The notes: generated from the sequence alone by a model not told the origin. 16,107 bases of DNA from Bacteroidota bacterium (GCA_023440945.1 JAEZRL010000426.1:1-16107); one strand, 5' to 3'; counted from the stretch's first letter, positions 6,704 to 14,175 are shown. Numbers and translations: made by a program.

Positions 6704-7975
6704 ATGGATTTACAAAGTATAAAAAACAGGTTTGGAATTATTGGAAATTCACCGGCATTGAATCATGCATTGAATGTTGCGGTACAGGTTGCTGCAACAG
6801 ATCTTACTGTACTAATTGTGGGTGAGAGCGGTGTAGGTAAAGAAGTTTTTTCACATATCATACATGCATTATCAGCAAGGAAACATAATCCTTTTATCGC
6901 CGTTAACTGTGGCGCTATTCCCGAAGGAACGATAGATTCAGAGTTATTTGGTCATGAAAAAGGTTCTTTTACCGGGGCCGTTGATAGCCGTAAAGGTTAT
7001 TTCGAAACCGTTAATGGTGGAACGATATTTTTAGATGAGATAGGTGAAATGCCTTTGGGTACGCAAGCGCGTTTACTGCGTGTTTTGGAAACAGGCGAAT
7101 TTATTCGCGTTGGGTCTTCCAAAGTGCAGAAAACAGATGTACGGGTGATAGCCGCAACAAACAGAGATCTCTACGATTTTACGCAAAATGGAAAATTTCG
7201 CCAGGATCTGTATTACCGTTTAAGCACGGTTCCTATTCGTGTGCCTGCTTTGAGAGACAGAAGAGAAGATATACCTTTACTCTTTAGAAAATTTGTAACT
7301 GATTTTGCAGAGCGGTATAAAACCACTCCTGTACAATTGGACGACGAGGCTAAAAACCTGTTAATTAACTACTCATGGCAAGGAAATGTAAGAGAGTTAA
7401 AGAATATTGCAGAGCAGATATCAGTGCTTAGCCCTGATCCGCATGTAAATGCTGCAACATTGAGAAAATTCTTACCTGAAAAAAATAATGTAAATCGTTT
7501 GCCGGTACTTGCGCCGCATGCGCAAGCACATGAATTTGCAAATGAAAGAGAGATATTATACAAGCTCTTTTTTGATATGCGTAAGGATGTTACCGAACTG
7601 AAGAAAATGTTTTTGGAAATTCTTCAAAATCCTTCTGCAGCAGGTAATGCTATGAATTATACAAAAGAATCTTTACTGCAGGATTACCAGGCAAACGGTG
7701 AACACGCCTATATGCCTCCTGCTGTTTTGCAGCCTTCCATTGTACAGCCTGTTACACATAATGCAAATCAGCCTGTATTAATGCATCCGAATGAAGACGG
7801 AATAGATCATCATGAGGAAGTGGAAGAAACGCTCAACATCATGGATAAAGAAAAAGAACTTATCATAAAAGCATTAAAGAAACACAGAGGCAAACGTAAA
7901 GATGCAGCACTTGATCTTGGTATTAGTGAAAGAACTTTATACAGAAAGCTGAAAGAATATGATATCAATGATTAA
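6704..7975 (+). CDS. Sigma-54-type AAA+ transcriptional activator without receiver domain
   Basis: The 423-residue protein begins almost directly with the AAA+ module. Walker A is GESGVGKE at residues 40-47, the sigma-54 contact loop is GSFTGA at 87-92 (Ala to Ser against the common GAFTGA), and Walker B lies in TIFLDEIGEM at 107-116. RVIAATNRDL and FRQDLYYRL follow. WQGNVRELKN marks the end of the ATPase domain. A linker of roughly 110 residues leads to a C-terminal Fis-type helix-turn-helix (KRKDAALDLGISERTLYRKL). There is no N-terminal receiver or ligand domain, so activity is probably set by expression or a partner. Genes of this type next to lptE and secG are common in Bacteroidota by recall. 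Its targets are unknown. Confidence 0.92.
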   Translation: MDLQSIKNRFGIIGNSPALNHALNVAVQVAATDLTVLIVGESGVGKEVFSHIIHALSARKHNPFIAVNCGAIPEGTIDSELFGHEKGSFTGAVDSRKGYFETVNGGTIFLDEIGEMPLGTQARLLRVLETGEFIRVGSSKVQKTDVRVIAATNRDLYDFTQNGKFRQDLYYRLSTVPIRVPALRDRREDIPLLFRKFVTDFAERYKTTPVQLDDEAKNLLINYSWQGNVRELKNIAEQISVLSPDPHVNAATLRKFLPEKNNVNRLPVLAPHAQAHEFANEREILYKLFFDMRKDVTELKKMFLEILQNPSAAGNAMNYTKESLLQDYQANGEHAYMPPAVLQPSIVQPVTHNANQPVLMHPNEDGIDHHEEVEETLNIMDKEKELIIKALKKHRGKRKDAALDLGISERTLYRKLKEYDIND

Positions 7976-7985
7976 AAAAAAAGCG

Positions 7986-8549
7986 ATGAGCGGTGAGTTA
8001 TCAGTTAAAAGTCGAAAGGCTTCGCACCTTTTATTATTCACCATTCACTACTCAACATTCATCTTTTGCCTTTTGCCTCTTGCCTTTTGCCTTCTAACTT
8101 CATGTGGCGTTTATACTTTTAAAGATGTAAGTATTCCGCCAGAAGTAAAAACGGTGCGTGTAAGTTATATTGAGAACAAAGCACGTTATGTAAACCCCCA
8201 GTTGAGTTCGCAGTTAACAGATCAGTTAAAACAAAAGATCACTAATCAAACAAGATTAACCAGCATCACTGCTGATAATGCAGATTATCAGATAAGCGGA
8301 CAAATAACATCATATAATGTTGGCGTTGCGAGTATTTCAGGCACCCAAACAAATGCTAACCGTTTAACTGTTGGTGTTCATATAATTTTCAGAAATGCTT
8401 TGCAGGATAAAACAACAGAGTTTGATGTTAGCCGTGACTTTGATTTCTCCGGTCAAATTACATTGGCTCAGGCCGAGGCACAGTTGTTGCCTGATATTGT
8501 AAAGAACTTATCTGACGAAATTTTCAATCGTATTTTCTCTAACTGGTAG
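7986..8549 (+). CDS. lptE: LPS assembly lipoprotein LptE-like
   Basis: The product is a lipoprotein whose mature part (CGVYTFKDVSIPPEVKTVRV, then NKARYVNPQLSSQLTDQLKQ and ISGQITSYNVGVASISGTQT) matches the Bacteroidota LptE family, the outer-membrane partner of LptD that helps insert LPS. The lipobox is LTSC, with the lipidated Cys at residue 40 counting from ATG 7986. I chose this ATG because it has an A-rich leader and avoids overlapping the regulator gene; ATG 7959 and 7968 are in frame too. The mature C-terminus DEIFNRIFSNW is intact. The hydrophobic core of the signal peptide (FCLLPLAFCLL) is encoded by 7-base repeat units, which is odd. The signal peptide is long because of this. Confidence 0.82.
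   Translation: MSGELSVKSRKASHLLLFTIHYSTFIFCLLPLAFCLLTSCGVYTFKDVSIPPEVKTVRVSYIENKARYVNPQLSSQLTDQLKQKITNQTRLTSITADNADYQISGQITSYNVGVASISGTQTNANRLTVGVHIIFRNALQDKTTEFDVSRDFDFSGQITLAQAEAQLLPDIVKNLSDEIFNRIFSNW
8064..8091 (+). repeat. Four 7-base units inside the lptE signal peptide
   Basis: Units TTTTGCC, TTTTGCC, TCTTGCC and TTTTGCC follow each other without gaps and encode codons 27-36 of lptE. The preceding 8038-8062 (ACCATTCACTACTCAACATTC) is another quasi-periodic stretch. Because the unit is not a multiple of three, gain or loss of one unit would shift the reading frame. Confidence 0.75.
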
Positions 8550-8569
8550 CAGTATTGTATTTTCATTGT

Positions 8570-9838
8570 ATGAACAAGGTTGAAAAGAATATTGTCCGCT
8601 TGCTGACCGGGAAAGATCACCTGGAAGATGTTTCGGTAGATGAATTACAAACCATAACAAAAGAACATCCTTATTTTTCTGTTGCTCAATTATTACTCAC
8701 CAAAAAAATGAAGCAGGATAATCATCCCGGCTTCGAACATCAACTACAAAAAACTGCTTTGTACTTTCCAAATACGGGCTGGTTGCACTATCAGCTTTTA
8801 CATGAGGAAGAAGAGCAAAAGCCTTTAAACGGAACTATTACATTAAAACAACAGCCTGTTTTAGATGACGATGTAATTATTTTAACACCTGCAGATGTTG
8901 AAGAAAACAGTCTGGCAGAAGAAGGCTTGATAAGAACAAGTGATTATGACGATGACTTTGATGATGATGATGAACTTTCTGTTTCTGCTGATAATGCGGA
9001 CATAGAAATAGATGAAGAAATGCGCAATATTACTATCGAAACAGAAGAAGAATTATCTTCCACTGAAGATGTTATATTAAGTTCAAAAGAGATCGAACAA
9101 AATAATTTATCTGAAGAAGGTTTGGAAGCAGGCATATTTAACCAATCGTCTGAAATCGAATCACCCGAAACGGAAGAAATAAATTTTCAACCTTCAAGCG
9201 CAGAAGAACAAATTTCTTCAGATAAAGAAGAAGAAACGTCTGAACAAAGCACCATTATTGATGAAGCATTGCAACAACCACTCGAAATTCATCTAACTCA
9301 TTCACCTGAGATAGAAGAAGAAAGTAAAGAAGAGCCTGAATTTCCCGAATTGGATGAAGAAGAAATTGCAGCCAATGCAAGTGGTGAGCCATTACCTGTT
9401 AACAGGCTTTCAGGAATGCTTGAGGAACAGGCTGCAGCTTTGAAAAAACCGATTGAAGAAGATGCTAAACTTCCCATCGAATCTGAGCCCTATCACACTA
9501 TTGATTATTTCGAATCGCAGGGCATACGTTTGGAGAACCAGCAACAGGATAAACTTGGTAATAAAGTGCGCAAGTTTACTGACTGGCTTAAGCAAATGAA
9601 GCGCATTAATCCGCAACCCGCAGATCTTGGAACCGACCCTGAAATGGAACATGTAGTGCAGGATATAGCTGAATCATCCAACGAAGCAAAAGAAATTGTA
9701 ACCGAAGCAATGGCAGAAGTGTTAAAAAAACAAGGAAAAACTGACAAAGCCATACAACTTTATACAAAATTAAGTTTTCTCAATCCCGATAAATCCGCTT
9801 ACTTTGCAGCGAAAATTCAGGAATTAAAAGGCATTTAA
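8570..9838 (+). CDS. Conserved acidic protein with a C-terminal TPR-like helix pair
   Basis: The 422-residue product has three parts. Residues 1 to about 80 form a helical N-terminal domain (VDELQTITKEHPYFSVAQLL, then FPNTGWLHYQLLHEE). Residues about 95-300 are very rich in Glu, Asp and Ser, with little hydrophobic content, and are probably disordered. The C-terminus has DYFESQGIRL, then KVRKFTDWLKQMKRINP, and closes with EVLKKQGKTDKAIQLYTKLS and FLNPDKSAYFAAKIQELKGI, a TPR-like helix pair. No signal peptide is seen, so it is likely cytosolic. ATG 8570 is preferred over TTG 8555. Its stop is immediately followed by the secG ATG, so the two are translationally linked. Proteins of this design next to secG recur in Bacteroidota; their role is unknown. 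Confidence 0.75.
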   Translation: MNKVEKNIVRLLTGKDHLEDVSVDELQTITKEHPYFSVAQLLLTKKMKQDNHPGFEHQLQKTALYFPNTGWLHYQLLHEEEEQKPLNGTITLKQQPVLDDDVIILTPADVEENSLAEEGLIRTSDYDDDFDDDDELSVSADNADIEIDEEMRNITIETEEELSSTEDVILSSKEIEQNNLSEEGLEAGIFNQSSEIESPETEEINFQPSSAEEQISSDKEEETSEQSTIIDEALQQPLEIHLTHSPEIEEESKEEPEFPELDEEEIAANASGEPLPVNRLSGMLEEQAAALKKPIEEDAKLPIESEPYHTIDYFESQGIRLENQQQDKLGNKVRKFTDWLKQMKRINPQPADLGTDPEMEHVVQDIAESSNEAKEIVTEAMAEVLKKQGKTDKAIQLYTKLSFLNPDKSAYFAAKIQELKGI

Positions 9839-10180
9839 ATGACAATCTTATTTTTTATTCTTATCGTGCTCGCTTGCGTGATACTTGCTTTGATCGTGTT
9901 GATACAAAATCCTAAGGGTGGTGGCTTATCAGGTTCTATTGCGGGTTTCAATAATCAATTCATGGGTGTTAAGCAAACTAACGATGTTCTCGAAAAAGGC
10001 ACCTGGTTATTTGCAGGCATCATTGGTGTGCTTTGTATGGTATCTACACTTTTCTTTAAAGGTGCAGAAAACAAAGGTCCAGGTACCAATATCTTACAGC
10101 AAATGCCAACTGCTCCCGCAACTCAACAGGCTGCACCAGGCAATGCAGTGCCATTCTCAACTGATACAACAAAACCTTAA
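9839..10180 (+). CDS. secG: Preprotein translocase subunit SecG
   Basis: SecG is the small membrane subunit that assists SecYEG-mediated export. The 113-residue protein has two membrane segments (about residues 2-22, ILFFILIVLACVILALIVLI, and 55-74, WLFAGIIGVLCMVSTLFF) joined by a loop carrying the family motif QNPKGGGLSGS. The loop continues with FMGVKQTNDVLEKGTW, as in other SecG proteins. A Pro/Gln/Ala-rich tail of about 35 residues follows the second segment. The ATG directly abuts the stop of the acidic TPR-like gene. A strong terminator lies 26 bases after the stop. Confidence 0.93.
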   Translation: MTILFFILIVLACVILALIVLIQNPKGGGLSGSIAGFNNQFMGVKQTNDVLEKGTWLFAGIIGVLCMVSTLFFKGAENKGPGTNILQQMPTAPATQQAAPGNAVPFSTDTTKP

Positions 10181-10205
10181 GAGCGTATTATAAAAATAAT
10201 TTATC

Positions 10206-10233
10206 AAGCCTTGCAGTTGCAGGGCTTTTTTTT
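10206..10233 (+). terminator. Intrinsic terminator after secG
   Basis: AAGCCTTGC (10206-10214), loop AGTT, and GCAGGGCTT (10219-10227) form a nine-pair stem with one G-U pair, followed by a run of eight T (10226-10233, overlapping the stem end). It closes the miaB-to-secG run. Confidence 0.88.
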
Positions 10234-10413
10234 ACATATAATCTTTAATAATTCTTTCTATAACAAATAACGGTTCTCTAAATATATCATATTGATAATT
10301 ACCAACTGAAGTGTAAAGATTAAAGACTATTCTTTATTCATTTTGTTGTTCCTCACCCTAACCCCCTCTGGCTTTACCTCTATGTTTTAAAAAATCATTT
10401 CGCCTTAATTTTT
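10234..10413. other. Spacer without visible gene, upstream of rnpB
   Basis: This AT-rich spacer contains no ORF of plausible coding quality. A C-rich patch, CCTCACCCTAACCCCCTCTG (10352-10371), stands out from its surroundings and resembles short strings seen between genes in many genomes. No conserved RNA motif is recognised. Confidence 0.5.
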
Positions 10414-10421
10414 TAATTTCG
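10414..10421 (+). promoter_or_regulatory. Candidate -7 element of rnpB
   Basis: TAATTTCG is one base from TAnnTTTG and lies about five bases before the first base of the P1 stem of RNase P RNA. The -33 partner is not clear. Confidence 0.4.
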
Positions 10422-10425
10422 CCAT

Positions 10426-10797
10426 GCTTCAAACCCGCACTATCGTCTCGCTGTCATGGCGGGAAGGAAAGTCCGGACAGCACAGAGCAGCCTGCCGGTG
10501 AATAGCCGGGTCCTACTAAATAGGAACAGAAAGTGCCACAGAAAATAACTGTCCCGACATTGGCGGGATGAGGGTGAAAATGTGAGGTAAGAGCTCACGG
10601 TAGTTATTGGTAACAATAGCTGCGGGTAAACCTTAGGTGCTGTAATGCCATGTATATCCTGCTCTTTAGAGAGTAAGCTGCTCGTTTATCAGTGTTTTTG
10701 CACTGGCGGGAAGGGTAGGCAGCAACAGGTGAACAGTAATGTTCATCGCAGATAAATGATAGTGTAGAAACAGAATCCGGCTTACGAGGTTTGCAGC
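10426..10797 (+). ncRNA. rnpB: RNase P RNA (bacterial type A)
   Basis: This is the catalytic RNA that removes 5' leaders from pre-tRNAs. The universal 5' core GGAAGGAAAGTCCGGACAGC (10462-10481), followed by CACAGAGCAG, and the 3' core CAGAATCCGGCTTACGAG (10771-10788) are both present. The internal GGGTGAAAATGTGAGGTAAG and GCGGGTAAACC blocks also fit. P1 is formed by GCTTCAAACC (10426-10435) with GGTTTGCAGC (10788-10797), one mismatch in ten. P1 is followed by seven T (10799-10805) and may double as the terminator. Ends are placed by P1 pairing and could be off by a few bases. Confidence 0.93.
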
Positions 10798-10805
10798 ATT
10801 TTTTT

Positions 10806-10965
10806 AGTTATTGGCTATAATGCATCTTATAATCTTTGCGTGAATACTTAGCGTTCGTTAATTGTATTGCAAAGAACACAAGCAGTGCAAAGAACCCATA
10901 GAAATTGATAAGTTATATATGAAGTAGAAAATGGTTTGAAATGAAACTTACGGTGGAGAATTGAT
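10806..10965. other. Spacer with degenerate GCAAAG-type repeats
   Basis: No gene is visible. The stretch CTTTGCGTGAATACTTAGCG (10836-10855) and the direct repeat GCAAAGAAC (two copies near 10869 and 10887) resemble the ACGCAAAG/GCAAAGCG string at 12401-12427. These look like decayed short repeats, not coding sequence. Confidence 0.4.
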
Positions 10966-11033
10966 ATGCAGTTGAAGTGTTGCGACGCAACGAAGATGCT
11001 ATGAAAAACAATTGCCGGTGACCCACAAAAAAT
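10966..11033 (+). repeat. Dispersed intergenic repeat, copy B
   Basis: It begins ATGCAGTTGAAGT, contains TTGCGACGCAACGAAGATGC and ends with CACAAAAAAT, aligning along its length with copy A (3943-4010). Differences are a few substitutions and small indels in the part after the core. It sits between rnpB and the 95-residue protein gene. Confidence 0.7.
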
Positions 11034-11092
11034 CTTTATTGGAATAATAGTCGAGCAATTTCTTTATTCAGCCTTCAACAATTTAGAACTGC

Positions 11093-11100
11093 TATTTTTG
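11093..11100 (+). promoter_or_regulatory. Candidate -7 element for the 95-residue protein gene
   Basis: TATTTTTG is a perfect TAnnTTTG match 20 bases before the ATG at 11121. The -33 region does not contain TTTG at the usual distance. Confidence 0.45.
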
Positions 11101-11120
11101 CCTTGTTTTAAAACTTACGT

Positions 11121-11408
11121 ATGAAATCGCTTGATGAATTTAAAGAAAGCCTGGCACAGCAAAATCCTCCTGAGAATTTATCTGTTTACCTGCAATCTTT
11201 ATGGTACGATGCAAAAGGTGAGTGGAATAAAGCACATAATTTAGTTGATAGCCTGAATGATAAAACGGCTTGCTGGGTTCATGCGTACCTGCATCGTAAA
11301 GAAGGTGATAAATGGAACGCCAATTACTGGTACACAAAAGCAGGCAAAACAATGCCTGCTAATTCGCTCACCAAAGAATGGGAAAAAATTTCCGAAGCGC
11401 TTTTATAA
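11121..11408 (+). CDS. Conserved small protein, 95 residues, Trp-rich
   Basis: The product has six tryptophans in 95 residues and reads as short helices: MKSLDEFKESLA, then LSVYLQSLWYDAKGEWNKAH, then TACWVHAYLHRKEGD and ANYWYTKAGKTMP. The spacing of small and aromatic residues (A..G.W..AH, then N..YWY..A) resembles two degenerate TPR-like hairpins, so a protein-binding role is possible. It has no signal peptide or membrane segment. I recall similar short proteins in Bacteroidota without known function. It has its own -7 element and is convergent with the 58-residue membrane protein gene. Confidence 0.75.
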   Translation: MKSLDEFKESLAQQNPPENLSVYLQSLWYDAKGEWNKAHNLVDSLNDKTACWVHAYLHRKEGDKWNANYWYTKAGKTMPANSLTKEWEKISEALL

Positions 11409-11414
11409 TTGTAA

Positions 11415-11591
11415 TTATGGATTGCCATGTGTTTCATGGGAAGATTGTGCCTCAGCTTCATGCGTGGGTTTGAAATAGCCCTGCCATTGCATCATTAAGA
11501 GCAAAAAAACAAGCATTACTACAAAAGAAATGAATGTTGTAACGGTGTATTTACTTGCATCACCTGATTCGAAGTCGTTGCGTTTTGCCAT
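11415..11591 (-). CDS. Small single-pass membrane protein, 58 residues
   Basis: ATG at 11591 (minus strand) opens a 58-codon frame ending in TAA at 11415-11417. The product has a charged N-terminus (MAKRNDFESGDASKYTV), one membrane helix at about residues 17-34 (TTFISFVVMLVFLLLMM), then a short polar tail with several His and Glu (PTHEAEAQSSHETHGNP). The positive N-terminus before the helix and the clean hydrophobic block speak for a real gene; the opposite strand here has no better candidate. Its start is preceded by an A-rich leader. The His-rich tail recalls small accessory proteins of respiratory complexes, but no such genes are in the window, so I assign no function. It follows the M23 peptidase gene on the same strand. 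Confidence 0.65.
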   Translation of the reverse strand: MAKRNDFESGDASKYTVTTFISFVVMLVFLLLMMQWQGYFKPTHEAEAQSSHETHGNP

Positions 11592-11646
11592 AGCTTTTAT
11601 TTTAATTTTTGGCTAAGATAAAATTGAAAATTAAACGGCAGCAAAA

Positions 11647-12364
11647 TTATTGTGTTTTTTGCGCATACTGCATCATGTTTAAAATAAGATCAGGATCAGG
11701 ACAATTCTTCAAATACATATCTCTTTCGCTGAGCCTGCAAACACCGGGATAATCTCCTCTCCTGCCCTCCATATTTTTTTATCAACTGAAAATGCAGATG
11801 TGGAGGCCAGTTGCCGTTTTCCTTCTCATTACCAAAATGAGCAATTACTTTGCCAGCATAAACAGGTTGGCCTTCGTATAAATCTTCTATATCTTTTAAA
11901 GATAGATGTCCGTACAAAGTATAAAAAGAAAACTGATTGAGTTGATGTTGTAAAATAATGGTGGCACCATAATCCCCATAAGCACTGTTATAAGCAAAAC
12001 TATGTACGATTGCATCAAGTGGTGCATATATTTCTGTTCCTTCTTTTCCCCAAATATCTATTCCTAAATGCAAACGGCGGGGCTCTTCTGCATTATTTGC
12101 AGCGTCAAAAACATTGCTACGACTATAGATAGTTCTTTTTTCATTGTAACCGCCAATACCATAAGTTGCATGATGTGTTTTTAATTGATGATTGATGTAC
12201 CGCGAGAAGCATTCTGTATCATTTAAAATCTCACCATTCAGATCATTATTAGCAGATGTAAAATCAATTAATAATAATTTATCTCTTTCAGGATCGAAAG
12301 GAACAATCTTGTAAAAGTAGTTTCTATATTTCTGTAAAATATCATCTATGGTTAATGCATCCAT
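11647..12364 (-). CDS. M23 family metallopeptidase, frameshifted near the C-terminus
   Basis: M23 peptidases cut peptidoglycan cross-links with a zinc ion. The metal and catalytic motifs are intact: H-x-x-x-D (His99, Asp103 in HLGIDIWG), YGH (His153), and HLH (His189, His191 in PPHLHFQ). As written, the frame stops at 11696-11698, giving 222 residues with an odd tail (YGGQERRLSRCLQ). If one base is skipped in the run of seven A (minus strand, 11780-11774), the reading becomes LIKNMEGRRGDYPGVCRLSE and continues through NCPDPDLILNM to a stop at 11647, giving 238 residues with a tail I recall from this family. No signal peptide is seen. Explanations are a sequencing error, a young mutation or slippage on the A run. 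The catalytic core precedes the shift. Confidence 0.8.
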
Positions 12365-12586
12365 CCTCTAAAATTTTCTTTTTCTAACTCTCGTTTTTTA
12401 ACGCAAAGTTTAAAAGTAAGCAAAGCGTAAAATTTGTATCCAGTATAATATCTTACCTTTTTTTGTCATCAATTTGTTTTTTCCAAACAAACAAAATTAT
12501 AACTACATACAATTCTCCGGTAAAGATTTGATAAGAGATGCTTAAATTGCTGCTTTCAAAAAATCAACTATAACAATTGCCTGCAC

Positions 12587-14086
12587 ATGTCAAAATTTAT
12601 TTTATCGTTTGATCAGGGGACAACCAGTTCAAGAGCTATTGTATTTGACCATAACGGAAGTATCCGATCCATTGCACAAAAAGAATTCAAACAAATTTTC
12701 CCAAAACCGGGATGGGTTGAACATGATGCAAATGAAATATGGAGCTCGCAGTTAGGCGTTGCTGCGGAAGCCGTTACTTCTGCAGGTTTAACTATAAAAG
12801 ATATTGAAGCAATTGGTATAACAAATCAACGTGAAACAACTTTGGTATGGGAAAGAAAAACAGGCAAACCTATTTATAATGCAATCGTTTGGCAGGACAG
12901 AAGAACTTCTGCTTATTGCGATCAATTAAAACAAGATGGTCATACGCAAACCATTCAACAAAAAACAGGACTGATAATAGATGCCTATTTTTCAGCTACT
13001 AAATTGAAATGGATACTTGATAATGTAGAAGGCGCGAAACAAAAAGCACAAAACGGTGAACTTTGTTTTGGAACAATTGACTCCTGGCTTATCTGGAAAT
13101 TAACCGGCGGAACATTACATGCAACGGATGTTACAAATGCTTGCAGAACGATGTTGTATAATATCCATTCATTACAATGGGATGATGAATTGCTTGCGTT
13201 ATTCGATATTCCCAAAGCTATGTTGCCTGAGGTAAGATCGAGCAGCGAAATATATGGTTATACAAACAATATTTTAACGGCGGAAAATATTCCGATAGCA
13301 GGCATTGCAGGTGAACAGCAGGCAGCATTATTCGGACAAATGTGTGTTCATCCCGGCATGGTAAAAAACACTTACGGCACCGGTTGTTTTATGCTGATGA
13401 ATACAGGCGAACATCCCGTTACTTCAAAGAACAATTTACTTACAACAATTGCCTGGCAGATAAATGGTAAAACAGAATATGCGCTTGAAGGAAGTGTTTT
13501 TATTGCAGGTGCTGTTGTACAATGGCTTCGTGACGGGCTTGGATTGATAAGAACAGCGAAGGAAATTGAAGAGCTTGCAAAGAAAGCTGAATCGAATGAT
13601 GGCGTTTATCTTGTTCCTGCTTTTGCAGGTTTGGGTGCGCCTTACTGGAATCAACATGCAAGAGGTACGATCGTTGGTATAACAAGAGGTACAACGGCAG
13701 CGCATCTTGCAAGAGCTGCATTAGAGAGCATTGCTTATCAAACTATGGATGTAGTAAACGCGATGCAGGCAGATGCGGGGGTGGAGGTAAAAGAATTAAG
13801 AGTTGATGGAGGGGCTACTGCAAATGATCTGTTGATGCAATTTCAAAGCGATATTTTAAATGCGCCGGTGATAAGACCAAAGATAACAGAAACAACAGCA
13901 TTGGGTGCAGCATATCTCGCTGGTCTTGCAACCGGTTTCTGGAAAGATATACAGGAAATACATCAGCAATGGCAGGTAGAAAATATTTTCAAACCTACTA
14001 TTGATGAAACACATAGAAAGATGTTATCTAATGAATGGAAAAGAGCAATAAATGCAGCACAAAGTTGGGCACACATCTGTGATTAA
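12587..14086 (+). CDS. glpK: Glycerol kinase
   Basis: GlpK phosphorylates glycerol to sn-glycerol 3-phosphate with ATP. The 499-residue length matches the family. Visible motifs are DQGTTSSR (residues 9-16), GWVEHD (42-47), NQRET with Arg82 and Glu83 for substrate binding (80-84), VWQDRR (101-106), Tyr134 in DAYFSATK, NTYGTGCFMLMNTGE (261-275) and DGGATANDLLMQF (407-419). The position that holds the general-base Asp in E. coli (Asp245, in GDQQ) is Glu243 here, in AGIAGEQQAALFGQ. Everything else looks normal. A glycerol channel gene follows 89 bases downstream. The upstream spacer (12365-12586) holds ACGCAAAG-type short repeats and a weak TTTG...TACCTTTT pair at 12433-12461, too poor to call a promoter. 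Confidence 0.95.
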   Translation: MSKFILSFDQGTTSSRAIVFDHNGSIRSIAQKEFKQIFPKPGWVEHDANEIWSSQLGVAAEAVTSAGLTIKDIEAIGITNQRETTLVWERKTGKPIYNAIVWQDRRTSAYCDQLKQDGHTQTIQQKTGLIIDAYFSATKLKWILDNVEGAKQKAQNGELCFGTIDSWLIWKLTGGTLHATDVTNACRTMLYNIHSLQWDDELLALFDIPKAMLPEVRSSSEIYGYTNNILTAENIPIAGIAGEQQAALFGQMCVHPGMVKNTYGTGCFMLMNTGEHPVTSKNNLLTTIAWQINGKTEYALEGSVFIAGAVVQWLRDGLGLIRTAKEIEELAKKAESNDGVYLVPAFAGLGAPYWNQHARGTIVGITRGTTAAHLARAALESIAYQTMDVVNAMQADAGVEVKELRVDGGATANDLLMQFQSDILNAPVIRPKITETTALGAAYLAGLATGFWKDIQEIHQQWQVENIFKPTIDETHRKMLSNEWKRAINAAQSWAHICD

Positions 14087-14098
14087 GCTCTTGCAACA

Positions 14099-14160
14099 AA
14101 CTGTAAGCTGTAAGCAAAGCACACAGGCAATCAGCTATTAACTATGAACCATGAACTAAT
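14099..14160. repeat. Short-period degenerate tract between glpK and glpF
   Basis: The spacer contains CTGTAAGCTGTAAGC (period 8) and then TATTAACTATGAACCATGAAC, a quasi-periodic string whose complement (GTTCATGGTTCATAG) is the same style as the CCATTCACTA tracts near miaB and lptE. No ORF or hairpin is evident. Confidence 0.4.
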
Positions 14161-14175
14161 TATCAAACCAAAACT

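Noticed and set aside
8944..9135. Ser-rich minus-strand ORF opposite the acidic gene
   Set aside because: The poly-Ser text is the antisense of GAA/GAT codons encoding the acidic region.
12473..12495. Possible operator TTTGTTT...AAACAAA upstream of glpK
   Set aside because: The arms are low-complexity A/T-rich strings with several alternative pairings, so the symmetry is easily due to chance.
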